64,000 nt of DNA from Planctomycetota bacterium (GCA_022711465.1 JAKLEZ010000015.1:1-64000), one strand, 5' to 3'. Counted from the first letter of the stretch, positions 15,099 through 24,630 are shown. Numbers and translations: made by a program. Notes: a model not told the origin generated them from the letters alone.

Positions 15099-17441
15099 AT
15101 GGACCGACGCGAAGACTGTGGTCTCAGCCCCAAGGAGATGGACCTCATCCGGCAGCAGGCCATGGACCTCGCTGGAATCGGCCTTCTCCGAGAGAGACTC
15201 GACGGGACCATCCTCTGCTGCGACTGTGGCGCCCTGCGGATCCTCGATCTCCAGGACCGGTTCAAGGCTCCGGGCGAGGTGGTCGGTCTGAACATCGCCG
15301 AGCTCATCTCCTACCTCGAGCCGCCCGAACGTCTCCGGGCCACCCTCCGCGAGCATCAACGAGTCCGGAATCTCGAATGCCCTTTCCGGACGCTCAAAGG
15401 GGAGCTGAGTTGGGCACTCTTCGACGCATACCTGTTGAAGGACGGCGAGACCGGCGAGGAGGCCATCCAGTTCCTCTGCCGCGATATCACCCAGGTCAGA
15501 GAAGTGGAAGAGCGACTTCAACGCAGCGAGCAGCTCTACCGCGCACTGGCCGAAGGCGCCGAAGACTTCATTTTCGTCATCGACCGGGAAGATCGCGTTC
15601 GGTATGTCAACTCCTACGCCGCGGCCAGCCTCCACTGCACCCCCCAGGAAATCATCGGCTGCAAACGCGAGGTGTTGTTCCCTCCGGATATCGCCCACCA
15701 ACAGGGCCAACACCTCCAGCAGGTGTTCCGGACCGGCCAGAAACTATCGGTGGTGGATCGACTCGTCATTCCCGGCAGAAGCGTGTGGCTGGATACCACG
15801 CTGACGCCGGCGGACCGCAAGGACGGCGTGGTTGAGACGGTGATGGGCATCTCCCGCGACATCACCAGTCTCAAGCAAGCTGAAGAGAAGCTGCTGCACA
15901 GCGAATTGCGGTATCGAACGCTGTTCGAGACATCCACGGACGCCATTCTCCTGGCGACGCCGGAGGGGCGCGTTCTGGACTGCAACGACTCGGCTTGCCG
16001 CATGTACGGCTATGTACGGGAGGAGCTTCTGAAGCTGGAGGTCAGTGATCTCGCGCCGCCCGATGTGGCGGCGATGATCCCCCAGCTCATCAGCGAGAAC
16101 ATCGGAAAGGGCGAACTCCACATTGAACTGGTAGGCAAGCGCCGCGACGGCGCTGTCTTCCCCACCGAGGTCAATGCTCGGGCGGTCAGGATCCGCGAGG
16201 AGACCCTCGGTATCGTGTATGTCCGCGATATCACCGAGCGGCAGCGCGATGCCCGCGAGCGCGAGCAGCTGGAGAACGATCTCCGCCACGCCCAGAAAAT
16301 GGAGGCCCTGGGCCAACTGGCCGGGGGCGTGGCCCACGATTTCAATAACCTCCTGACCGCAATCATCGGATCGGTGGACGTTGCCCTGGATCGACTTCCG
16401 GGGATTCCTGCGCTGGAGGCAGCGGCAACCGTGCGCTCCTGCCTGGAGGAAATCGAGGAGGCCGGCCAGCGAGCGGCGTCACTCACCCGGCAACTGCTCA
16501 CCTTCAGCCGCAAGCAGGTCCTCAAAGTCCAGGTGGCCGATCCGAACCAGATCGTGGCGGATCTGGAACGACTCCTCCGACGTCTGATCGGCGAACATGT
16601 CGTCCTCAAAATCATCCTGACACCCGGCATCGGACGAATCCGCACCGATGTGGGCCAGATGGAGCAGGTACTGATGAACCTCGCCCTCAACGCCCGCGAT
16701 GCCATGCCACAGGGCGGCACGCTGACCATTCAGACCGGACACCTGGACCTCACTCGAGCCTACCGCCGCCGTCATGTCGGCGCTCAAACCGGCCCTCACG
16801 TGGTCTTCACCATCACCGATACCGGCACCGGCATGGACCAGTATACCCTCGACCACATCTTCGAACCTTTCTTCACGACCAAGGCGGCTGGCAGGGGAAC
16901 CGGACTTGGACTGGCTTCGGTGTATGGAATCATCACCCAGGCTGGCGGCCACATCACCGTGGAGAGCACGCCCGGGGGACCGACGACGTTCAGGATACAT
17001 GTGCCGGCCGTCTCCGAGCCCGAAGACACGGCAACCGAGTTGGCCGACCGACCGGAGGCGCGGGGCAAGGAAACCGTGCTCATTTGCGAAGATGAGGGGT
17101 TGGTCCTGCGACTGGCAAGCCGAGTCCTCAGCGACGCCGGCTACACCGTCCTCGAAGCCCAGGCCGGCAGCCAAGCCATTCAGGCGGCGGCCAGCTACCC
17201 CGGACCCATCCACCTCCTGGTCACCGATGTGGTCATGCCCGGCCTGAACGGTCGCCAGCTCGCGGATGCCTTGCGCGCCACCCGCCCGGACCTCCGAGTC
17301 CTCTTCGTCTCCGGCTACACCTCGGACCTGATCAGCACCCAAGGTGTCCTCGACAACGGATTGGAGTTCCTGCCCAAGCCGTTCGACTCGGGACAACTCC
17401 TGCAGCGCGTTCGCGAAGTGCTTGATCGCACGGGTTGCTAG
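15099..17441 (+). CDS. Hybrid PAS-domain sensor histidine kinase with receiver domain
   Basis: The ATG at 15099 has a GGAGAAG ribosome site and gives 780 residues. The order is: a degenerate PAS region, two clear PAS domains each ending in a PAC block (GISRDITSLKQAEEKLL and VYVRDITERQRDARER), and a histidine-kinase core. The H box is GGVAHDFNNLL (His near 414), the N box NLALNARDAMP, the G1 box DTGTGM and the G2 box GTGLGLASVYG. A C-terminal receiver carries the phosphoacceptor in LLVTDVVMPG (near 708) and LPKPF. There is no membrane segment, so it is likely a cytosolic sensor. No cognate output regulator is adjacent. Confidence 0.88.
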   Translation: MDRREDCGLSPKEMDLIRQQAMDLAGIGLLRERLDGTILCCDCGALRILDLQDRFKAPGEVVGLNIAELISYLEPPERLRATLREHQRVRNLECPFRTLKGELSWALFDAYLLKDGETGEEAIQFLCRDITQVREVEERLQRSEQLYRALAEGAEDFIFVIDREDRVRYVNSYAAASLHCTPQEIIGCKREVLFPPDIAHQQGQHLQQVFRTGQKLSVVDRLVIPGRSVWLDTTLTPADRKDGVVETVMGISRDITSLKQAEEKLLHSELRYRTLFETSTDAILLATPEGRVLDCNDSACRMYGYVREELLKLEVSDLAPPDVAAMIPQLISENIGKGELHIELVGKRRDGAVFPTEVNARAVRIREETLGIVYVRDITERQRDAREREQLENDLRHAQKMEALGQLAGGVAHDFNNLLTAIIGSVDVALDRLPGIPALEAAATVRSCLEEIEEAGQRAASLTRQLLTFSRKQVLKVQVADPNQIVADLERLLRRLIGEHVVLKIILTPGIGRIRTDVGQMEQVLMNLALNARDAMPQGGTLTIQTGHLDLTRAYRRRHVGAQTGPHVVFTITDTGTGMDQYTLDHIFEPFFTTKAAGRGTGLGLASVYGIITQAGGHITVESTPGGPTTFRIHVPAVSEPEDTATELADRPEARGKETVLICEDEGLVLRLASRVLSDAGYTVLEAQAGSQAIQAAASYPGPIHLLVTDVVMPGLNGRQLADALRATRPDLRVLFVSGYTSDLISTQGVLDNGLEFLPKPFDSGQLLQRVREVLDRTGC

Positions 17442-17451
17442 CCGCCGAGTT

Positions 17452-17592
17452 CAGCTCGGATGGAGCCCGTCTCACTACGCGGGCGGGGGTGCCGGCCACA
17501 AAACAGTCCGACTCAACGTCTCTGTGGACCACCGCGTTGGCCCCGATGGCGACGGAGTCCATCGTCACCATCGGCTTGGGATGATCGGAGGT
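17452..17592 (-). pseudogene. C-terminal remnant of a hexapeptide-repeat acyltransferase
   Basis: About 40 residues on the minus strand read VTMDSVAIGANAVVHRDVE and then CFVAGTPARVVRR. This is the typical last turn and tail of left-handed beta-helix acetyltransferases of the serine acetyltransferase type. A stop codon lies directly upstream (17593-17595), and no earlier hexapeptide turns are present. The rest of the gene has therefore been lost. It is wedged between the hybrid kinase stop and the DUF6485 gene. Confidence 0.65.
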
Positions 17593-17628
17593 TCATGACC
17601 CGCCGGGCGGGGCCCAGTTGTCGGTCGC

Positions 17629-17823
17629 TCACAGCTTCCAAGCCTTGGCAAATGCCTCGAAACTGCGATCATATGTCCGCTCGGCCTCGGGCGGAAAGCA
17701 GCAGCCGGGCAGCTGCCGGCTCGCCAGGTGATACTGCAGGCAGTCGCAGCAGACCGCCCGCCTGCCGCAGGACGAGTACGTGCACTTGCAGAACTCCTCG
17801 TTCCGTTCCTTCTTGCACTCCAT
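17629..17823 (-). CDS. Cysteine-rich DUF6485 family protein
   Basis: The protein has 64 residues and begins MECKKERNEEFCKCTYSSC. It contains eight Cys in CxC, C-x4-C, CCxC and GCC arrangements and ends in the family-like EAERTYDRSFEAF. This matches my memory of the small DUF6485 family, presumably a metal-binding protein of unknown function. The ATG at 17823 has a GGGAG ribosome site. The much longer open frame extending to 18771 is only a shadow of the methyltransferase. It is divergent from the methyltransferase gene, with 93 bases between the two starts. Confidence 0.75.
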   Translation of the reverse strand: MECKKERNEEFCKCTYSSCGRRAVCCDCLQYHLASRQLPGCCFPPEAERTYDRSFEAFAKAWKL

Positions 17824-17916
17824 ACGCCGGTCTCCCACGTGGGCTTGCATGCCGTCTCTCGACCAGAATCCCAGTATAATCCGGCTCGCGATTGCCCGCC
17901 AAGGAGAAGCAGCAAC

Positions 17917-18804
17917 GTGGCCGAACAGAACCTGCGACCGCCTCGCCGCCACTGGCTTCGCCTCACCGCCCGGACCCTCGGACTCATGCTCGGTCAGCCG
18001 CAACGGACGGCTCAGCTGGTCCGGCAGAGCTACGACCGAATCGCCGCCGGATACGACCAGGCCTGGACGCATCACATGCGCGACCTGTCCGCCAACCTGC
18101 TCGACCGCCTCGCCCCGCCCGCGGGCGCTACCTGCCTCGATCTCACCTGCGGCACCGGCTACGTCACCGGCGAACTCGCCCGCCGAACCGGCGGCCGAGT
18201 GACCGGCGTGGACCGATCGGCCGGCATGCTCGAGATCGCGCAATGCCGGCACCGCCACAGTTGCACCTTCGTTCAGGCCGACATTCTCGAACACTTGCGC
18301 TCGCTGCCACCGTCCGGCTTCGACGTCGTCACCTGCGCCTGGGGTCTGGGCTACAGCCGACCGTTCAAGGTGGTTCGCCAGATCGCCCGCGTGCTCCGGC
18401 CGGGAGGACGGCTCGGTATCATCGACAACTCGCTGTTCTCCCTTTCCGAGATCCTCTGGGCTTCCATGTGCGCGTTCGCCGAACGACCCGAGGCCCTGAC
18501 CCACGCCATGCGTGTCCACTTCCTGCCGTCGCCCGGAATGCTCGGCCTCGCCATGCGAACGGCCGGACTCGCCGTCAAGGCCTCCTGGCAGGGCCGTCAG
18601 AGCTACCTGGTCCCCGACGGCTCGGCGGCCATCGCCCGACTCACCGCGACCGGGGCGGCAGCCGGTTTCGAGTTTGCCTCGAACGAGCGGTATCGGGAAC
18701 AGGTCTTCGACCGCTTCGCCCGAATCCTCGAACGACAGCGCCAAAACCAGGACGGCATCGCCATCACTCACCGCTATCTGGCCGCCATCGGAGCGAAACC
18801 ATGA
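17917..18804 (+). CDS. SAM-dependent methyltransferase (class I)
   Basis: I start it at the GTG at 17917 with ribosome site AAGGAGAAG; the protein has 295 residues. The SAM-binding motif is CLDLTCGTGYVTGELA, followed by the acidic VTGVDRSAGML and a post-I block FDVVTCAWGLGY and VLRPGGRLGII, as in UbiE/MenG-like enzymes. The stop overlaps the start of the UbiA gene (ATGA), so the pair is translationally coupled. A quinone or prenyl-lipid methylation step is plausible. The C-terminal part after residue 170 diverges from quinone methyltransferases. Confidence 0.8.
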   Translation: MAEQNLRPPRRHWLRLTARTLGLMLGQPQRTAQLVRQSYDRIAAGYDQAWTHHMRDLSANLLDRLAPPAGATCLDLTCGTGYVTGELARRTGGRVTGVDRSAGMLEIAQCRHRHSCTFVQADILEHLRSLPPSGFDVVTCAWGLGYSRPFKVVRQIARVLRPGGRLGIIDNSLFSLSEILWASMCAFAERPEALTHAMRVHFLPSPGMLGLAMRTAGLAVKASWQGRQSYLVPDGSAAIARLTATGAAAGFEFASNERYREQVFDRFARILERQRQNQDGIAITHRYLAAIGAKP

Positions 18805-19628
18805 TCGAACTGCTCCGCCTCTGCCGCCTCTACTACGCGGTGCCGATGGGCCTGACCTTCACGCTCACGGTCTGCTATGCCCAGGGTCTCGCGCAGGCCA
18901 TGGCATCCGCGGGCACGATCCTGGCCACGCTCGCCCTGATGCTCGTCCTGGCCGGGGCTTACATCATCAACGACGTGTGCGACTTGCCCGTGGATCGCAT
19001 CAACGCCCCGCATCGATCCTTGGCGTCAGGGAAGGTGAAGCCCCGGACCGCGGCAAAGCTGGCGGTTGCCTTGCTCGCCGCCGCCATGCTCTCGGCCGCC
19101 TTCTGTCGCCCGCCGTTCATGCTCGCCCTCGGTGTCGTGGCCATCGGCCTGGTCGTCTACAACCTGTGGTCCAAGCGACTCGGCATCGGCAAGCAATTGC
19201 TGGTCGCGTCGCTCATGACCTGCATCTATCCGCTCTCACTCGCTCAGGCGGGCGGAGCGACGAGTAGCCGGGCCTGGACACTGGCGGTGTTCCCGGTGTG
19301 GATGTTCCTTTCGAGCTTCGGCTACGAGATCCTGAAGGACCTTCGCGATCTGGAGGGCGATCTGGCCATCCACATCCCCACCTGGCTGAGCCGCCGCCCG
19401 CGACTCGCACGCCGCGTGGCCCAAATCGCCCTGCTGGCCGGTGCGGCCGTCCTGCCCGCCCCCTACCGCCTCGGATGCGGCGGAATCTACCTCGCAGTCG
19501 TAACCCTCGCCATCGCCGCAGCGATCGCAGCCACCCAGCTTCCCGTCCGCCGGGCGATCAACGCGGTATACCTCGAGTTCGTCATCGTGGGCATCGCGGC
19601 CACGGCGGACCTGGTCGCGGGCCAATAG
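18801..19628 (+). CDS. UbiA-family prenyltransferase
   Basis: The protein has 275 residues and about nine membrane helices. Both Asp-rich Mg-diphosphate motifs are visible: NDVCDLPVDRINAPHRSLASG (start about residue 54) and DLRDLEGD (about 180). The family transfers prenyl chains to aromatic rings, haem, chlorophyll or sugar/glycerol acceptors. The ATG at 18801 overlaps the methyltransferase stop. With that partner it may make a methylated prenyl lipid; the acceptor cannot be told from sequence. Confidence 0.85.
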   Translation: MIELLRLCRLYYAVPMGLTFTLTVCYAQGLAQAMASAGTILATLALMLVLAGAYIINDVCDLPVDRINAPHRSLASGKVKPRTAAKLAVALLAAAMLSAAFCRPPFMLALGVVAIGLVVYNLWSKRLGIGKQLLVASLMTCIYPLSLAQAGGATSSRAWTLAVFPVWMFLSSFGYEILKDLRDLEGDLAIHIPTWLSRRPRLARRVAQIALLAGAAVLPAPYRLGCGGIYLAVVTLAIAAAIAATQLPVRRAINAVYLEFVIVGIAATADLVAGQ

Positions 19629-19682
19629 CAGGGGCACGCCTCAACGTCAACGTGTGGGCCAACCATCACGCCCTTCACCACA

Positions 19683-21986
19683 TCATGGACTTGCCACCGC
19701 CGCCCGGGGCCCGAGGTCGAGCCGCTTGCCCGCCAGAAAGAGACCAACCACGTCGCAGTACTGATCGGTCCAGATCCGGATGCCCGGCCGGGCGCTCGGC
19801 GCGTGCCAGCCCGGTCTGGCAGCCAACCCCCCCAGGTCTTCGGCATGGCGGGCCATCACCACGCAGTGTGAACTGAGCTTGCCCTCCGCTTGCTGCTCAC
19901 GCGTCAGGATGGCATCGAATTTCGCCAGGCACGCCAGGCCCAGGTCATCCGCCGCCCGGGCCAGCAGAGGCTCGAAATCAAAAAACCGATTGCTGACGTG
20001 AAAGGCCAGCACGCCGTGATCACACAGCTTGGCCAGATACAACTCCACCGCTTCACGAGCCAACAGGTGAGTGGGCACCGAGTCGGAACTGAAGGCATCG
20101 AGCAGGAAGAGCTGGAACTCGCCCGGCAACGCCGTGGCCACGGCCAGCCGGCCGTCGCCCAGAACGATGTCGCAGCGGCCGCGACAACCAGATAGAAAGC
20201 TGAAATAGCGAGAATCACAGGCGATCCGCTCGACCGCGGGATCGATCTCGTAGAAGGTGAAATGTTGGCCCGGACGGGCGTAGGCGGCCGCTGCGCCCGC
20301 CCCCAGTCCGATCACGCCCACCCGCCAGCCGCGCCCGCCCTCGTTCAATGCGGCAAACAGGTCGCCGATCGGCCCGCTGCGATGATAGTAGGAGCTCGGC
20401 TCGCGGGCCCGCACCGGATCGACCGACTGACAACCATGGCTGGTCGTTCCGTGAACCAGTAACCGCAGCCGCCCGCTCGGATCGAGCACCACTCTCTTGA
20501 CACCGAAAAAATTGCGCTCGGCGTGCAGAGAGTCACCGGTTCTCAGATCGCCCAGCAAGCCCAACGTCACCAGCATGACCGCGTAACTCAGACCAAACCG
20601 AACCGACCGGGCTTTGAATGTGAAGCAGACCAGCACCAGAACGGCGAAGGTGATCATCAGCGTCGCTCCCGCCCGATCAAGCGAGGTCGCGTGCAGAATC
20701 CCCAGCCCGAGAGCGACCAGAACGGCCAGGACCGCCGGCACCGCGATGTCGCGCCGCCGCTCGCCAGGCGCATCCACGCCACTCGCCGAACGCGGGAGCA
20801 CAAAGCAGACCAGGACCATCACCAGGGGATACTCGATGATCCCCGAGAAGAGCCGCGGGGCCAGCATGGCGTTCAACAAACCACCGAGCACGCCGCCGAT
20901 CGACATCATCAGGTAGAACTCGGTCAACCGCTCGGCCGGCGGCCGGCGCCGTACCAGCTCGCCATGGCAGACCATCGTCGCCACAAAGAAGGTGAAAAGA
21001 TGGGCCGGAATGATCAGCCACTCCATCCGCTCCGGCCGACCGAAAAAGAGGATGGCCATGGGCAACAGCAGATAGGGCAGCAGCTTGACCATCAGGCCGT
21101 GCGGCAACCATCGCCGCCGGGCAAAAACCAGGACAAAGGTCAATAGATAGAACGTCAGCGGCAGAACCCACATCAGCGGGATGGCCGCCAGGTCGGTAGT
21201 GATGTGCGTGGTCACGCCGAGCATCAGGCTCGAGGGAATGGCCGACAACAGAACCCACGTGACCCGGCCGGCACAGGGGGAACCCGCCGCGGACGCAACC
21301 GGTCGATGACGGCAGCTCTGCCCCTGGTCACGGCCGGACGAACAGGCTTTGACCTCACCCGCGGTCGCACGGACCGCCGGTCCGCACGGCCGGTGCGATG
21401 ATCGCCGCATCGCGACCGCGCACACGCCCACCAGGACAACGAGACCAACGTAGCCGAAGGCCCATACTCGACTCTGATCGGCCAGCTGAAGACGCGGTTC
21501 AACCAGCAGCGGGTAGCCCAGCAGGGCGAGCAGGCTGCCCGCATTGCTGGCGGCATACAGGAAGTACGGATCCCGCGATTCGCCGTGCCCCGCGACAGCG
21601 AACCACTTCTGCAACACCGGGGCACTGCTCGACACGACAAAGAACGGCAGGCCGACACCAAGGAGCAATTGCCACAGCAGCCAGCCGATCGGCTCATCCG
21701 TCGAGGGTGGATTCGATGCGGCCGCCACGGCGATTGGCAATACCGCCAGCGGGGCGAGCATGAGCAGGAAGTGCAGCACCATCTGCCGCCGAACACTCAA
21801 AGCGGCCAACGCACCGTGCGCGTAGGCATAGCCAACGAGAAGCATGGCCTGGAAAAAGACCATGCAGGTGTTCCATACCGCCGGCGTGCCTCCAAGCTTG
21901 GGCAGTACCATCTTGCCGACCATCGGCTGCACCAGAAACAACAGCAGCGCGCTGATGAAGAGCGTGGTGGCATACAACGGGACCAT
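19683..21986 (-). CDS. Membrane-bound spermidine-synthase-like protein
   Basis: From the ATG at 21986 (GGAG ribosome site) the protein has 767 residues. The N-terminal ~500 residues form about a dozen membrane helices and include the family-typical FLVQPMVGKMVLPKLGG. The C-terminal ~230 residues are a Rossmann SAM-type domain with VGVIGLGAGAAAAYARPG, YEIDPAV and a DIVLGDGRLAV block, as in spermidine synthase. Fused proteins of this kind are widespread in environmental bacteria and biochemically unproven. Whether it transfers aminopropyl groups or does something else at the membrane is open. Confidence 0.8.
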   Translation of the reverse strand: MVPLYATTLFISALLLFLVQPMVGKMVLPKLGGTPAVWNTCMVFFQAMLLVGYAYAHGALAALSVRRQMVLHFLLMLAPLAVLPIAVAAASNPPSTDEPIGWLLWQLLLGVGLPFFVVSSSAPVLQKWFAVAGHGESRDPYFLYAASNAGSLLALLGYPLLVEPRLQLADQSRVWAFGYVGLVVLVGVCAVAMRRSSHRPCGPAVRATAGEVKACSSGRDQGQSCRHRPVASAAGSPCAGRVTWVLLSAIPSSLMLGVTTHITTDLAAIPLMWVLPLTFYLLTFVLVFARRRWLPHGLMVKLLPYLLLPMAILFFGRPERMEWLIIPAHLFTFFVATMVCHGELVRRRPPAERLTEFYLMMSIGGVLGGLLNAMLAPRLFSGIIEYPLVMVLVCFVLPRSASGVDAPGERRRDIAVPAVLAVLVALGLGILHATSLDRAGATLMITFAVLVLVCFTFKARSVRFGLSYAVMLVTLGLLGDLRTGDSLHAERNFFGVKRVVLDPSGRLRLLVHGTTSHGCQSVDPVRAREPSSYYHRSGPIGDLFAALNEGGRGWRVGVIGLGAGAAAAYARPGQHFTFYEIDPAVERIACDSRYFSFLSGCRGRCDIVLGDGRLAVATALPGEFQLFLLDAFSSDSVPTHLLAREAVELYLAKLCDHGVLAFHVSNRFFDFEPLLARAADDLGLACLAKFDAILTREQQAEGKLSSHCVVMARHAEDLGGLAARPGWHAPSARPGIRIWTDQYCDVVGLFLAGKRLDLGPRAAVASP

Positions 21987-22356
21987 TCCGCAACTCCGAT
22001 GGATTATCCGGACCCGACGCATCCTGGCCACGGCCCAGGTCGTGCGTCGAAGCCGCCCAGCCAAACCCTCGACCCTGACCTGCTATCTTCAACGGTCCGA
22101 ATGAGAAGAGACTTGATCGTTCATGCCCGCCCTAACCGGCTGGCCCTCGTCGAACGCCGAACCGAGGTCCGAGGTCACGGTCACCCCGCCGAGAAAACCC
22201 GGACAGTCCCATAATAGCCGGTCATTGAAATGCATGGTGTCGGCCGGCCCCGCTTCCGGGAACCTCGCAGGGCAACAGCAGCGACCTGACCCGCGAGCTG
22301 CACCCCCCTGACCGATGGCCTTCGTGCGTCCGCTTCGTTTGGCCCCCGGTTTGAGC
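21987..22356. other. Intergenic region
   Basis: About 370 bases between two minus-strand genes. A TATTAT near 22212-22217 on the minus strand could be a -10 box for the downstream membrane gene, but no matching -35 is evident. No gene or strong hairpin is seen. Confidence 0.35.
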
Positions 22357-23235
22357 CTAGGGCTTCCTCGGCTGCATCAGGTCATCAATGGCTTGCGCCA
22401 GCTCGACCAGGTAGTCGTCGCCCCTGGGGTGGCGAGTGAGTGCCACCAGGAGGTAGTGGCGGCCCGGGCCGGTGATGACCGCGGCATCATGGTTCCAGTC
22501 CTCCCACGAGCCCCACTTGCGGATGATCTCCAGGTGCCGATCAGCAAGCCCTTTGACGAACTTGATGTCATCATGCGGGATCTCGGGGGAGGCGAATATT
22601 TCACGCATCGTCCGCGAGGCCTCAGACGAGACGAGCTTGCCCTGTTCGAGCAGCAGGAAGTAACGGAGCAGCTGGCGAACCGTGGCAGCGTGGGAGTGAT
22701 CGCCGACCGGGTCAGGGTACCGCTCGTCACCCTTGCCGTAATGCTTCCCTAACCAGATGCCTCCGCCGCGAGCCTGATCGTAGAAGCCGCCGTCGTTGAG
22801 CAGGCCCTGGATGACCTGGAGACCCAGCTCCCGCGAGTACTTGGCGGCCATCTCGTTGCTGCTGGCCTTGACCATGAGGCCCAGTTCGTGTCGCGTGACC
22901 GCGTCCAGGCGGGTCGCGGCCTCGGGATGCACCTGGAAGTACGCAAGCAGGATCCCGATCTTCGGTACGCTGGCGGCGTATTCGATCCGATCCGGGTGAA
23001 TCAGGGCCAGGCGCAGCACCCTGAGGTCCAGCACGCCGACGGCGGTCTGCTCCGTCGTCATGCCGTACCGCCGGCGCAGCGAGGCGTCAATCTCCTCGAC
23101 CTTGGCCTGCAGGGCTACGTCAACCGGCGACTCATACTTGAGCACGTATCGCTCGAAGGACCGGCCCGGCTGCCCGGCCGCGCAAGAGCAGAGGCCGACC
23201 AGGGCCAACCTGGCAAGAGTCAACAGAGGCCGCAC
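22357..23235 (-). CDS. Class A beta-lactamase-fold serine hydrolase, exported
   Basis: The 292-residue protein starts at a GTG with an AAAGGAAG ribosome site and has an N-terminal signal ending near residue 20 (LVGLCSCAAG, possibly a lipobox). Catalytic elements of the penicillin-recognising fold are visible: SVPK (Ser89, Lys92), KASSNEM in the SDN position, and KWGSWEDW where KTG would be. The altered third motif (KWG) suggests a peptidase/esterase-type relative rather than an antibiotic-hydrolysing lactamase. It stands alone. Confidence 0.75.
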   Translation of the reverse strand: MRPLLTLARLALVGLCSCAAGQPGRSFERYVLKYESPVDVALQAKVEEIDASLRRRYGMTTEQTAVGVLDLRVLRLALIHPDRIEYAASVPKIGILLAYFQVHPEAATRLDAVTRHELGLMVKASSNEMAAKYSRELGLQVIQGLLNDGGFYDQARGGGIWLGKHYGKGDERYPDPVGDHSHAATVRQLLRYFLLLEQGKLVSSEASRTMREIFASPEIPHDDIKFVKGLADRHLEIIRKWGSWEDWNHDAAVITGPGRHYLLVALTRHPRGDDYLVELAQAIDDLMQPRKP

Positions 23236-23406
23236 CTGTGAGACTTCCTTTCGTGAGATTCACGTTTCATCGAGACAGACAACCTCCGGCTCCGTGAAGA
23301 TCGCGAGTCGTTGGGGCACTGGCAGCGCATCCGTCACCAAGGGCACAGAAAGCCGAGTGCCATGAACGGAGAGGAGACGTACCGGGACACCATCTCGTCT
23401 CCACGC

Positions 23407-24627
23407 TCACCTCGTACCGCCGACACCCCCGCCGCCACCCCGCGAGGCCGGAGTCAACAGCCGTCGGTATCCTTCGGGCAGAGCCGTCGGACCACAAGAC
23501 GCACAGAGGGACTCGCTCTGTTCGCGCGGCAAGGGAAGGTCGGCGGCGGGATCCAAACGGCCGGCCAGGACAGCCATGAGGCAGCCACGACGCGGGCGGG
23601 GGAAAAACTGCTCCATCCGTCGCCAAATGTCGGCCAGCGGCTCGGCAGTCACGTCGCCGAAGCTCAGCGGCGTCAGATCGCACGGACAGACCTGCCCGGC
23701 GGCGTCGATGTACAGGTGGTGATAGCCCGCCCCGCAACCGAACAACTCATCCGACTCCAGATACGCGAAGGAGTTCACCGCCGGCCCGTCACCCCGGCGA
23801 TTGTGCTCGACGTGGAAATCGAACAACGCCCGTCGCTCGTTCGGACCCAGCATCGCGGCCCTACAGCCGCGCAAACGCCCGGTCGCCACCGGCGCGAGCA
23901 GCCGAAACTCGCCCACGCCCCACCGGCGGCCGAGGTCGTACATGGCCCCCAGTTCACCGCCCGCGATCCGCTCACGCGTGCCCACGGTCGAGATGGCCGT
24001 ATAGAGGCCGGCATCCTGGCAGACCCGCACCGCTGCCTCCGCCTCGGCAAACGAACCCGCCTTGCCGCGGACGCGATCATGAGCCCCTGCGTTCGCCGAC
24101 TCGATGCCGATGGTCACACAGGACACGCCCGCAGCAGCAAGCTTGCCAGCCCGCGAATCGTCAAGCCCATGCCCGGTGGTGAAGACAATCGTGGCCATCT
24201 CTGGAGCCGCTGCCGCCACCAGGTCTTCCAGTTGATCACACAGCATCGGCTCGCCACCCGTGAAGCCGAGCGTGCACGTGCCCAGCAACTTCATCTGCCG
24301 CACCGCGTCGAGGAGTTGCTCACGCGACATCCGGCCGTTGGCTCGCCCGGCGTAGCTGCAGTGCGGGCAGTGAAACGGGCAGGCCCCGGTGACGGCCAGA
24401 TAGACCGAGAACGGCACGCGCCGTCGGGCAATGACGGCCGCACAGAATCGGTCGAACGCCGCGGATGGGTAGGGCGGGAAGAACGTATTGATCCGCGTCT
24501 GGCCGTTGAACCGGTGCGGCCTCTCGTTGGCCATGCGGCGGAAGAGATACCACAGGTGCCCGGCCGGCACGCGACCCGTGAGCCGGGCGAACATCCGAAC
24601 TACCTGCAGGGCCGTGGCGATCCCCAT
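23407..24627 (-). CDS. Radical SAM protein with SPASM-like C terminus
   Basis: The 406-residue protein has the radical SAM cluster motif CPFHCPHC (CxxxCxxC, about residues 82-89) and GFTGGEPML for SAM binding. The C-terminal part has clustered Cys residues (FGCGAGYHHLYI, QVCPCD, ESLCASCGP) typical of a SPASM or twitch region holding extra Fe-S clusters. Members modify peptides, mature enzymes or act in cofactor and lipid synthesis. No precursor-peptide gene is seen beside it. Two small membrane-protein genes lie directly upstream on the same strand. Confidence 0.85.
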   Translation of the reverse strand: MGIATALQVVRMFARLTGRVPAGHLWYLFRRMANERPHRFNGQTRINTFFPPYPSAAFDRFCAAVIARRRVPFSVYLAVTGACPFHCPHCSYAGRANGRMSREQLLDAVRQMKLLGTCTLGFTGGEPMLCDQLEDLVAAAAPEMATIVFTTGHGLDDSRAGKLAAAGVSCVTIGIESANAGAHDRVRGKAGSFAEAEAAVRVCQDAGLYTAISTVGTRERIAGGELGAMYDLGRRWGVGEFRLLAPVATGRLRGCRAAMLGPNERRALFDFHVEHNRRGDGPAVNSFAYLESDELFGCGAGYHHLYIDAAGQVCPCDLTPLSFGDVTAEPLADIWRRMEQFFPRPRRGCLMAVLAGRLDPAADLPLPREQSESLCASCGPTALPEGYRRLLTPASRGGGGGVGGTR

Positions 24628-24630
24628 AGG

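Noticed and set aside
17824-18771. N-terminal extension of the DUF6485 frame
   Set aside because: It is antisense to the methyltransferase, and the ATG at 17823 has its own ribosome site and fits the family length.
17892-18800. N-terminal extension of the UbiA frame (upstream of 18801)
   Set aside because: The segment is Arg/Pro-rich shadow of the methyltransferase; the ATG at 18801 with ATGA overlap is the natural start.
22205-22225. TATTAT as promoter of the spermidine-synthase-like gene
   Set aside because: No acceptable -35 at 16-18 bp; kept only as a remark in the intergenic entry.
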